A stretch of DNA of 5,766 bases from the NCBI GenBank assembly GCA_024230695.1, contig JAAERC010000397.1, positions 1 through 5,766 on the forward strand, in the 5' to 3' direction. Numbering within the stretch: position 1 is the first letter of the stretch; the number at the start of each line of letters is the position of its first letter. Positions 1 through 5,460 of the stretch are shown here, piece by piece. Source of the DNA: Candidatus Zixiibacteriota bacterium. Its GTDB lineage: Bacteria > Zixibacteria > MSB-5A5 > GN15 > PGXB01. The notes beneath the pieces are model-generated. The model saw only the letters and a program-made list of their open reading frames with translations. It ran no database searches and was not told where the DNA came from. The position numbers and the translations under genes were made by a program.

Positions 1-23
1 AATAATTGCTGGAAATAACATCT

Positions 24-1520
24 ATGAAAAATAAAGTTGGTTTAATTATTGGCCCTCTTCTGGCACTGATAATACTTCTTTTTTTTGATCTTGATCCTGA
101 AAACCCAATGGTAACCCGCGCCGCCGCGGTTGCAGTGCTGATGGCAGTTTGGTGGATCACTGAGGCGATACCAATAGCTGCTACGGCGCTTATTCCGGTT
201 GTACTCTTTCCGCTTTTTGGTGTTATGAATGGGAAAGAGGTCGCCTCAATTTATTTTAATCATATTATATTTTTATTTATTGGCGGGTTTATAGTTGCCT
301 TGGCGATGCAAAAATGGGACTTGCATAAGCGTATTGCTCTTAGAATAATTATGCTGATAGGAACGAGTCCGTCAAAGGTTATTTTGGGATTTATGGTGGC
401 AACGGCCTTTTTATCGATGTGGATTTCAAATACAGCAACAACGATGATGATGATTCCGATTGCGATGGCAATTATTTCCAAATTGGAGGATAAAATTGAC
501 AGCGAAAATGTCTCCAAATTATCAATTGGTCTTCTTATTGGAATTGCTTATTCGGCATCAATTGGAGGTGTCGCGACTTTAATCGGAACCCCTCCGAATC
601 TATCGTTTACCCGAATATTAAAAATTTATTTTCCTCAGGCCCCCGAGATAACATTTGCCGGATGGTTTGTTTTCGGTTTTCCATTTGCATTAATATTTTT
701 ATTTATAGCGTGGCGAGTATTGGTTTGGATGTACGCACCCGGCAAAATGGTAATTAGCCCTGATCGTTCGATTTTTAAGGAAGAATATCGACGATTAGGG
801 AAAATTGGGTATGAAGAAACAGTCGTATTAATTGCCTTTATATCTCTTGCATTTTTGTGGCTATTTAGAAAAAACATAAATATTGGCGATTTTACATTAC
901 CGGGCTGGACTTCAATGATGCCAGTTTCCGGGTTTATTGATGATGGCACCATCGCCATTTTTGTTGCTTTACTGCTCTTTATAATTCCGTCTCATCAGAA
1001 AAAAGGCGGAAGAATAATGGATTGGAAAACGGCCGTTAAATTGCCCTGGGGAATTGTTCTTTTATTCGGCGGCGGTTTTGCTCTTGCAAGCGGGTTTAAA
1101 GAATCAGGATTGGCAATGTGGATGGGCGGTCAATTGACTGGCTTTAGCCATTTCCCGCCCATTTTAATAATTGGCGGAATCTGTCTAATGATGACATTTT
1201 TAACAGAATTAACCTCAAATACAGCGACAACTGAAATGATTTTGCCAATTTTGGGCTCTCTGGCAGTGGCTATTCAATTAAATCCATTATTGCTGATGAT
1301 TCCGGCCACTTTATCGGCTTCGTGTGCTTTTATGCTTCCGGTCGCAACGCCCCCAAATGCTATTATATTTGGCACAAATAGAATAAAGATAAAAGATCTG
1401 ATTCGAACCGGTATTTTATTAAATATAATTGGCGCGGTTCTAGTGACAATCGCGGTTTATTTTCTAGGTTCTTTTGTTTTTGATATTGATGTGTCAGTAT
1501 TTCCTATTTGGGCGAAATAA
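24..1520 (+). CDS. DASS/SLC13-family sodium:anion symporter (dicarboxylate or sulfate)
   Basis: Inner-membrane secondary transporter that should couple Na+ entry to uptake of a divalent anion (C4-dicarboxylate, citrate or sulfate). The 498-residue product is hydrophobic throughout and has both family inverted-repeat signatures. These are an SNT motif at residues 135-137 with GTPPN at 188-192, and a second SNT at 398-400 with ATPPN at 441-445. In VcINDY-type structures these loops form the Na+ and substrate sites. WWITEAIPIAATAL near residue 43 and the LFGGGFALASG stretch near 347 are also typical. The stretch SCAFMLPVATPPNAII closely fits the family's C-terminal signature as I recall it. Length is normal. 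A TAA at 3-5 closes the frame. TTG at 6 is possible, but ATG at 24 gives the usual short positive N-terminus (MKNK) before the first membrane helix, with only a weak GGA at 11-13 as ribosome site. Substrate cannot be assigned from these motifs. The family call is very secure. Confidence 0.93.
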   Translation: MKNKVGLIIGPLLALIILLFFDLDPENPMVTRAAAVAVLMAVWWITEAIPIAATALIPVVLFPLFGVMNGKEVASIYFNHIIFLFIGGFIVALAMQKWDLHKRIALRIIMLIGTSPSKVILGFMVATAFLSMWISNTATTMMMIPIAMAIISKLEDKIDSENVSKLSIGLLIGIAYSASIGGVATLIGTPPNLSFTRILKIYFPQAPEITFAGWFVFGFPFALIFLFIAWRVLVWMYAPGKMVISPDRSIFKEEYRRLGKIGYEETVVLIAFISLAFLWLFRKNINIGDFTLPGWTSMMPVSGFIDDGTIAIFVALLLFIIPSHQKKGGRIMDWKTAVKLPWGIVLLFGGGFALASGFKESGLAMWMGGQLTGFSHFPPILIIGGICLMMTFLTELTSNTATTEMILPILGSLAVAIQLNPLLLMIPATLSASCAFMLPVATPPNAIIFGTNRIKIKDLIRTGILLNIIGAVLVTIAVYFLGSFVFDIDVSVFPIWAK

Positions 1521-1522
1521 AT

Positions 1523-1560
1523 TATTTTTAATAAAAGATAAAAATAGTGGCATTTTTTTT
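1523..1560 (+). terminator. Possible weak intrinsic terminator after the DASS gene
   Basis: TATTTTTA (1523-1530) and TAAAAATA (1539-1546) are a perfect 8-bp inverted repeat around an 8-nt loop, beginning 3 nt after the stop codon. A run of eight T follows at 1553-1560. The stem contains only A-T pairs and lies 6 nt from the T-tract, so it would be a weak terminator. It may be a chance product of AT-rich spacer. Confidence 0.35.
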
Positions 1561-1620
1561 CAGATTTGTTATATATGGCAATAGAAATAATGGATTGAGA
1601 AAACAAAAAGATCAGAAAAG

Positions 1621-1631
1621 GGAATTTTTCC
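1621..1631. promoter_or_regulatory. Small inverted repeat upstream of the Rrf2 gene, possible operator
   Basis: GGAA-TTT-TTCC is a perfect dyad of 4-bp arms, about 33 bp upstream of the -10-like TATAAA. Rrf2 regulators commonly autoregulate through dyads in their own promoter. That position and symmetry are the only support here. Confidence 0.2.
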
Positions 1632-1663
1632 AACGGGGCTCAAACATTTCCAGACAACTAACG

Positions 1664-1669
1664 TATAAA
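1664..1669 (+). promoter_or_regulatory. Candidate -10 element for the Rrf2-cysK operon
   Basis: TATAAA (5 of 6 to TATAAT) lies 35 nt upstream of the chosen ATG and would start transcription near 1676, leaving a leader of about 29 nt that contains the Shine-Dalgarno. No good -35 hexamer sits 16-18 bp upstream (caaaca or similar), so the promoter may be weak or need an activator. The rest of the 1521-1704 spacer shows no better pair. Confidence 0.3.
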
Positions 1670-1692
1670 TCTATTAAATGCCTAATTTTAAT

Positions 1693-1698
1693 AAGGGG
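1693..1698 (+). promoter_or_regulatory. Shine-Dalgarno site that fixes the Rrf2 start
   Basis: AAGGGG ends 6 nt before ATG 1705. The alternative in-frame ATG at 1678 has no such site, and the Shine-Dalgarno would lie inside its coding sequence. This supports the downstream start. Confidence 0.75.
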
Positions 1699-1704
1699 AC
1701 AGAG

Positions 1705-2127
1705 ATGGTATCTTTAAAGTCACATTATGGTTTGAAAGCAATTGTTGCTTTGGCAGACGCCTACGGTAAGGGTCATGTTCAGGCTAAACAGATTGCGGCC
1801 AGACAGGATATTCCTGTAAGGTATTTGGAACTGCTGTTATCACAGCTTAGAAGATCCCGGATGGTTAATGCTATTCGCGGGAAAAATGGCGGGTATGTTT
1901 TGGCTAAAAAACCCGATAAGATTACTGTTTGGGATATCGTTATGATATTCGAAGGTAAAGTGATTTTTGCCCAGACAGAATCACCGATGGGAAATAAGAA
2001 AACTCCAGCCGCATATATTAATGTATGGAAAGAAGCCGAAAAGAAAATGGTTGATTATTTGAAATCAATTAAAATTTCCAAATTACTTGAGGCTGTAAAA
2101 TCAGGGCGTAAAACATACGTCATGTAG
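1705..2127 (+). CDS. Rrf2-family transcriptional regulator, cysteine-free, CymR-like
   Basis: Small dimeric winged-helix DNA-binding protein of 140 residues. The N-terminus MVSLKSHYGLKAIVALA fits the usual Rrf2 opening (ML-x-Y-AL-A-LA). A helix-turn-helix runs over about residues 25-55 (AKQIAARQDIPVRYLELLLSQL), followed by the family wing motif RGKNGGYVLA at 58-67. The region where IscR/NsrR carry three Fe-S cysteines (about 90-105 here) is TESPMGNKKTPAAY, and the whole protein has no cysteine. It therefore cannot bind a cluster in the IscR way. Cluster-free Rrf2 members include CymR, about the same length, which senses cysteine status by binding CysK. The gene ends 15 nt before cysK, so the same role is a reasonable inference, not shown. 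Start: ATG 1705 matches the family N-terminus and has a good ribosome site; ATG 1678 would add nine atypical residues. Confidence 0.88.
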   Translation: MVSLKSHYGLKAIVALADAYGKGHVQAKQIAARQDIPVRYLELLLSQLRRSRMVNAIRGKNGGYVLAKKPDKITVWDIVMIFEGKVIFAQTESPMGNKKTPAAYINVWKEAEKKMVDYLKSIKISKLLEAVKSGRKTYVM

Positions 2128-2142
2128 TTAATGTGAAATTGA

Positions 2143-3075
2143 ATGAGTAGTAATATTATCAAAAGTATTACAAAGCTGATAGGTCGGACTCCAATGGTTT
2201 TATTAAAAAACATTGGAGACGACCTTGAAGCACAAATAATCGTTAAGTTGGAATCATTTAATCCATGTTCCTCAGTTAAAGATAGAATAGCTCTGTCGAT
2301 GATTGATGATGCTGAAAAAAAAGGTTTAATCAAGGCTGGAACAACAATAATTGAACCAACTTCCGGTAATACCGGGATTGCTTTGGCTTTTATATCGGCC
2401 GCTCGCGAATATAAACTGAAATTGACGATGCCAGAAACTATGTCGATTGAGCGGAGAGCATTATTAAAAGCACTGGGTGCTGAACTTGTTCTCACTCCCG
2501 GCCCCGATGGGATGCCGGGTGCTATCGCAAAAGCTGAAGAACTTATTAAAGCTACCCCCGGATCATTTATGCCTGATCAGTTTAAAAATCCGGCCAATCC
2601 TTACATTCACAAAATGACCACCGGTCCTGAAATATGGAATGATACGGATGGAAAAATTGATATTCTTGTTTCGGGGGTCGGAACCGGCGGTACTATCACA
2701 GGTACCGGGAGCTTCCTGAAAGAGAAAAATAGTAAAATCAAATTAATTGCAGTTGAACCGATAGCATCACCATTTCTATCAAAAGGTGTTAAGGGACCAC
2801 ATCCGATTCAAGGTATTGGTGCCGGGTTTAAGCCAGATATTTTAAATTTGGAATTAATTGACGAGATATTAACGGTATCAAATGATGATGCAATTGATAC
2901 TACTCGTCGAATGGCCAAAGAAGAGGGAATACTAGTTGGAATCTCATCTGGAGCCAATATTGCCTCGGCCATAAAAGTTGCCAAGCGACCTGAAAACAAA
3001 AGTAAGACTATTGTTACTTTTGTTTGCGATACCGGAGAAAGATATTTATCTACTCCGACCTATTCAGAAATATAA
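2143..3075 (+). CDS. cysK: Cysteine synthase A (O-acetylserine sulfhydrylase)
   Basis: PLP enzyme of the cytoplasm that makes L-cysteine from O-acetyl-L-serine and sulfide, the last step of sulfur assimilation. The 310 residues are full length for CysK. Visible landmarks: NPCSSVKDR at 40-48 with the Schiff-base lysine K46; the substrate loop PTSGNTG at 72-78; [10 protein letters not shown] at 96-105; the phosphate-binding glycine loop [12 protein letters not shown] at 178-189; [10 protein letters not shown] at 222-231, typical of CysK rather than cystathionine beta-synthase; GISSGAN at 266-272; and [10 protein letters not shown] at 295-304 near the C-terminus. There is no CBS or other extra domain. 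The ATG lies 15 nt after the Rrf2 stop with only a poor Shine-Dalgarno, so translation is probably coupled to the regulator gene. CysM/O-phosphoserine-type activity cannot be wholly excluded from sequence. Confidence 0.95.
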   Translation: MSSNIIKSITKLIGRTPMVLLKNIGDDLEAQIIVKLESFNPCSSVKDRIALSMIDDAEKKGLIKAGTTIIEPTSGNTGIALAFISAAREYKLKLTMPETMSIERRALLKALGAELVLTPGPDGMPGAIAKAEELIKATPGSFMPDQFKNPANPYIHKMTTGPEIWNDTDGKIDILVSGVGTGGTITGTGSFLKEKNSKIKLIAVEPIASPFLSKGVKGPHPIQGIGAGFKPDILNLELIDEILTVSNDDAIDTTRRMAKEEGILVGISSGANIASAIKVAKRPENKSKTIVTFVCDTGERYLSTPTYSEI

Positions 3076-3093
3076 ATTATTCTCTAAAATAAC

Positions 3094-3148
3094 TGTTTCA
3101 TTATAAATCTATGTTTCACAATCTGTTTCGTTCTGAAGCCATGAAACA
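3094..3148. repeat. Array of TGTTTCA-type heptamers after cysK
   Basis: TGTTTCA occurs at 3094-3100 and 3112-3118, TGTTTCG at 3124-3130, and the inverted form TGAAACA at 3142-3148. Start-to-start spacings are 18, 12 and 18 bp. The second and fourth copies are the arms of a 9-bp inverted repeat (TATGTTTCA 3110-3118 with TGAAACATA 3142-3150). A smaller stem GTTTC/GAAGC (3125-3129 with 3135-3139) sits inside it. No T-run follows, so it is not a standard terminator. It could be a protein-binding array or an RNA stem in the cysK 3' untranslated region. Confidence 0.45.
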
Positions 3149-3173
3149 TATTAATGCCAAATTCTGACGGCTA

Positions 3174-3187
3174 TATTCATATGAATA
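3174..3187. repeat. Perfect 14-bp palindrome
   Basis: TATTCATATGAATA reads identically on both strands with no spacer. It lies in the spacer about 75 bp upstream of the promoter-like sequence for the putative small RNA. It could be an operator half-site pair. AT-rich sequence makes chance palindromes of this kind fairly likely. Confidence 0.3.
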
Positions 3188-3239
3188 ATCAATCTAATCG
3201 TATATACAACAATAAGTAATGAAATATACAAAACTATTA

Positions 3240-3269
3240 TTGCTGGGTTGGCATAGCAAATGCTATAAA
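3240..3269 (+). promoter_or_regulatory. Extended -10 promoter for the putative small RNA
   Basis: TGC-TATAAA at 3261-3269 is an extended -10 element (TG, one base, then a 5/6 match to TATAAT). A weak -35, TTGCTG at 3240-3245, lies 18 bp upstream. The expected start is near 3276-3278, exactly where the first stem of the predicted RNA begins. The inverted repeat ATAGC-aaat-GCTAT (3253-3266) overlaps the -10. A second reading, TTGGCA 3248-3253 with TATACA 3270-3275, is weaker. Confidence 0.45.
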
Positions 3270-3276
3270 TATACAT

Positions 3277-3444
3277 CGGTTGCTCAACGGAAGAGCGCCA
3301 AAAGATTTTGTTCTGAATAAAAAGGGGCAAAAAGGGGGTCAGCAGAAAGCAGCGAAGACTTTCTACTGAATTCGCTTTAGAAGCGCAGGGGAAATCTGAG
3401 GCGAATAATTTGATAGCCGGATTAATAATCCGGCTATTTTTATT
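3277..3444 (+). ncRNA. Putative structured small RNA or leader RNA of unknown class
   Basis: About 168 nt bounded by an extended -10 promoter and a strong intrinsic terminator, with no credible ORF on this strand. Visible stems in order are as follows. H1: GG(t)TGCTC 3278-3285 with GAGCGCC 3293-3299, a 7-nt loop and one bulged base. H2: a small CAAA/TTTG stem at 3299-3310. H3: TCAGCAGAAAG 3339-3349 with CTTTCTACTGA 3359-3369, 10 pairs and one C-A mismatch around a 9-nt loop. H4: CGCTT 3373-3377 with AAGCG 3381-3385. Then the terminator stem. A purine-rich single-strand stretch with AAAAAGGGG twice lies between H2 and H3. GC content looks higher here than in the flanking spacer. I matched it to no known class. 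It may be a free small RNA, or a cis leader controlling the gene at 3477. Confidence 0.5.
3413..3444 (+). terminator. Strong intrinsic terminator
   Basis: ATAGCCGGATT (3413-3423) and AATCCGGCTAT (3427-3437) form a perfect 11-bp stem closed by a 3-nt loop. It runs straight into T3437-T3441, then ATT. The T-run is on the 3' side for + strand transcripts only. It ends 32 nt before the next start codon. It would end either the putative small RNA or read-through from cysK, or act as an attenuator for the next gene. Confidence 0.85.
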
Positions 3445-3471
3445 GCCAATAGTTACTAATAGATTTATTTT
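3443..3471 (+). promoter_or_regulatory. Weak promoter-like pair just before the isomerase-like gene
   Basis: TTGCCA (3443-3448, 5/6 to TTGACA), 17 bp, then TATTTT (3466-3471, 4/6). Initiation would fall at about 3477-3479, on the start codon itself, implying a leaderless mRNA. This would agree with the missing Shine-Dalgarno, but the -10 is poor and the spacer is AT-rich. Confidence 0.25.
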
Positions 3472-3476
3472 ATCAA

Positions 3477-4295
3477 ATGGCAAAAAAGGAATATAGATTT
3501 GGAATATCAACTACGGTTGACTACTCAGTTGAGATTGAGACACTATTTAAGCTATTTATGAAATACAAATTTGATTTTGTTTCTATTGGGGTTAACGTCA
3601 AACATAATTTTTACCCGGATACAAACAAATTCTCCGAAATGACTAAAATGGCAGATGATTTTGGCCTTGCAATTGAATCGGTGCATATTCCTTTTCGTGG
3701 CGATTATGATCTGGCAAATCCGATAAGATTAGAGCGACTTAAAGCAATCGATAATGTTATTAGATTTTTGGATTATATTGCCCATAATGAAATCCCTATT
3801 GGCATCCTGCACCCGCATCATTATCTGAAAGATACAAAAGAAAAAGCTCTTCCTCTCGCGATCGACTCGATTAATCAAATACTTAACAAAAAACCGAAGA
3901 GTATTCAAATTGCGGTCGAAAATTTGCCTGATAACAGAGGATCATGGATAGCTGATCAACTTTTCAATTATTTTGACAAAAATGAAATCGACTTTTGTTA
4001 TGATAGTTCTCATGAGAACATGAGTGGAGGAAAGTTTCATTTATTAAGAAAACATTATTCTCGGTTGATAACATGCCATCTATCGGATAATAATGGCACC
4101 TACGATGAGCATTTGGTTCCGGGGGATGGGAATATAGATTGGAATCAGCTTGCCTCATATATGGAGAAAGCTGAGTCATTTAGAGATATTTTATTCGAAG
4201 TCGGGACTGGTGAAAAATTAGCTGTGCCTGTCGAAGATTATATTAAAAGAACATCTCAAAAAGCTTTTGAAATATTTAAGGATGACAATAAATAG
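3477..4295 (+). CDS. Sugar phosphate isomerase/epimerase-like TIM-barrel protein (AP endonuclease family 2 fold)
   Basis: Soluble 272-residue protein of the xylose isomerase-like / endonuclease IV-like TIM-barrel superfamily (COG1082 type). Metal-site residues expected of the fold are visible: H70 (SVHIPF), H112 within LHPHHY, E148 (AVENL), D176 and H179 (CYDSSH), H201 and D204 (HLSDN), H212 (DEHLVPGDGNIDW), and E241 (LFEVGTGE). The HLSDN...DEHLVPGDGNIDW block is characteristic of the sugar isomerase/epimerase branch rather than of DNA-repair endonuclease IV. The protein is also shorter and less basic than would be expected for a DNA enzyme. Substrate is unknown. No signal peptide or membrane segment. 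ATG 3477 fits the N-terminus (MAKKEYRFGISTT, the first barrel strand), but no Shine-Dalgarno precedes it. It stands alone between a terminator and the next promoter region. Confidence 0.85.
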   Translation: MAKKEYRFGISTTVDYSVEIETLFKLFMKYKFDFVSIGVNVKHNFYPDTNKFSEMTKMADDFGLAIESVHIPFRGDYDLANPIRLERLKAIDNVIRFLDYIAHNEIPIGILHPHHYLKDTKEKALPLAIDSINQILNKKPKSIQIAVENLPDNRGSWIADQLFNYFDKNEIDFCYDSSHENMSGGKFHLLRKHYSRLITCHLSDNNGTYDEHLVPGDGNIDWNQLASYMEKAESFRDILFEVGTGEKLAVPVEDYIKRTSQKAFEIFKDDNK

Positions 4296-4347
4296 TTTTG
4301 TATTTTAGGTGATAGTAATAAAGTAAATAAAAATATATGGGAACAAA

Positions 4348-4386
4348 TTGACAAATTTCGGCTTTAATTTTAAAAGTGTTTATAAT
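4348..4386 (+). promoter_or_regulatory. Promoter region of the TPR gene
   Basis: A perfect TTGACA (4348-4353) is followed after 17 bp by TAAAAG (4371-4376, 4/6). A perfect TATAAT stands at 4381-4386, but it is 27 bp from TTGACA, so the two perfect hexamers cannot work together. Transcription could start near 4383 or 4393, leaving a leader of about 70-80 nt. The short dyad AAATT-gaca-AATTT (4345-4358) overlaps the -35. The remaining 4296-4465 spacer shows no hairpin terminator for the upstream gene. Confidence 0.45.
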
Positions 4387-4451
4387 TTGGATATTTATTC
4401 CGAATGAAGTATTTTAGAAGAAGAGTTGAAAAATAATTATAATGTTCAAAT

Positions 4452-4457
4452 AAGGAG
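4452..4457 (+). promoter_or_regulatory. Strong Shine-Dalgarno of the TPR gene
   Basis: AAGGAG, 8 nt before ATG 4466, is the best ribosome-binding site in the window. It confirms the start, which also begins a proper signal peptide. Confidence 0.85.
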
Positions 4458-4465
4458 TTCAATCA

Positions 4466-5431
4466 ATGTCAGTATCTTTAAAAAAATTATTTAAATATTC
4501 CATTTGTATAATTGCTATATGGTTGAGTTTGGCAACGATTGTTTGGGCCGAGCATGAAGCCTCAGACAGTATTATGGTATTTAGCGGGGAGTTGATTGCA
4601 AGCCGCCAACTTGTTGAAGCAGAATCCGTTCTAAGCGAAGCAATCTGGGAAGATCCCGAATATGCCCCGCTATATATTCAGCGTGGAATAATATTTGGTA
4701 TGCAGACTAAATTTAAACAAGCCATTCCGGATTTCACAAAAGGAATTGAGTTGGATCCAAAAATGCCCGAGGCCTATTATAGCCGAGGACTGGCCTACTC
4801 GAAAACCAAAGATGATGATAATGCTCTCAAAGATTATAATAAAACGATTGAGCTGAATCCCGGATATGCCAGTGCCTATTATAATCGAGGTCTTATTTCA
4901 TTTCGAAAGGCAAATTATGATATCGCCTTTGATGATTTCACCAAAACGGTGGAACTTAATCCTAATTACGCCAAGGCTTATTACAATTTGGGAGCAATTT
5001 ATGATTTAAGAGCTATTGCCGCTTTTAATAAAAAGGACTCAACATCAATGGACATAAGAAATAAAAATCTTGAATTAGAGATTGAAAATTATAATAAGGC
5101 TATTGGTATTGATTCTAAATATATCGACGCTATTTACAACAGGGGATTGGCGTATTTGAAGACAAGTGTTCATGATAAAGCCGAAAAAGATTTTTTGCGG
5201 ACAATCTTTTTGGATCCAAAATCTAGAGATGCCAGATTTAATCTTGGCGTTACATATGAAAGAATGAAAAAATACGGCGATGCCAAGAAACAGTATGAAA
5301 TGTATCTAAAAAATGCTACTGCAGTTGATTCCTTAAGAATTCAGGAATTGACAGATAAATTCCCTCAAATGGAAAGATGGCAGAACCGGCTTGATAGTTC
5401 AAAGGTGGCCAATGAAGAGAAATCAGAATAA
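4466..5431 (+). CDS. Exported tetratricopeptide-repeat (TPR) protein
   Basis: A 321-residue protein with an N-terminal Sec signal peptide: KK at 6-7, a hydrophobic core at about 11-26 and likely cleavage after VWA (residue 28). There is no lipobox cysteine, so it is probably periplasmic. The rest is about seven TPR units: one degenerate at 34-64, then clear ones at about 67-98, 101-132, 135-166, 169-217, 219-251 and 254-284. They carry typical AYYNRGL...A..D(F/Y).K.IELNP patterns. The fifth unit has an insertion of about 16 residues (near 184-199, NKKDSTSMDIRNK) between its two helices. The tail (285-321) is charged and not repetitive. TPR arrays are protein-binding scaffolds. No enzymatic motif is present and the partner is unknown. 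It has its own promoter-like region and strong ribosome site, so it is probably monocistronic. Confidence 0.88.
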   Translation: MSVSLKKLFKYSICIIAIWLSLATIVWAEHEASDSIMVFSGELIASRQLVEAESVLSEAIWEDPEYAPLYIQRGIIFGMQTKFKQAIPDFTKGIELDPKMPEAYYSRGLAYSKTKDDDNALKDYNKTIELNPGYASAYYNRGLISFRKANYDIAFDDFTKTVELNPNYAKAYYNLGAIYDLRAIAAFNKKDSTSMDIRNKNLELEIENYNKAIGIDSKYIDAIYNRGLAYLKTSVHDKAEKDFLRTIFLDPKSRDARFNLGVTYERMKKYGDAKKQYEMYLKNATAVDSLRIQELTDKFPQMERWQNRLDSSKVANEEKSE

Positions 5432-5460
5432 TTATAGAAGGTATTCTTTTATGCAAGATA

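Noticed and set aside
1678..1704. Upstream ATG giving a nine-residue N-terminal extension to the Rrf2 protein
   Set aside because: No ribosome site for it, the Shine-Dalgarno of ATG 1705 lies within the extension, and Rrf2 proteins normally begin at the later Met.
2055..2495. 146-codon minus-strand ORF over the Rrf2/cysK junction
   Set aside because: A shadow of the well-supported cysK frame with no recognisable domain.
3110..3150. Stem-loop after cysK as its intrinsic terminator
   Set aside because: No T-run follows the 3' arm, and the stem is AT-rich with a long loop. It is treated as a repeat array instead.
3278..3310. tRNA-like D-arm (GCTC...GAGC) followed by a CAAAA/TTTTG stem
   Set aside because: No seven-base anticodon loop, no T-arm and no acceptor stem can be drawn, so it is not a tRNA.
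3333..3354. Resemblance to the SRP RNA core (GGTCAG ... GCAGC)
   Set aside because: The GGAA tetraloop stem between the two conserved strands is missing and the bases fold better as a different 11-position hairpin.
3151..3510. 119-codon ORF on the minus strand across the intergenic gap
   Set aside because: It overlaps the start of the isomerase-like gene, resembles no family, is low-complexity in composition, and covers a terminator and stems that explain the sequence better.
4348..4386. Perfect TTGACA plus perfect TATAAT as one sigma-70 promoter
   Set aside because: They are 27 bp apart, too far for a single polymerase. They were kept only as alternative parts of a promoter region.
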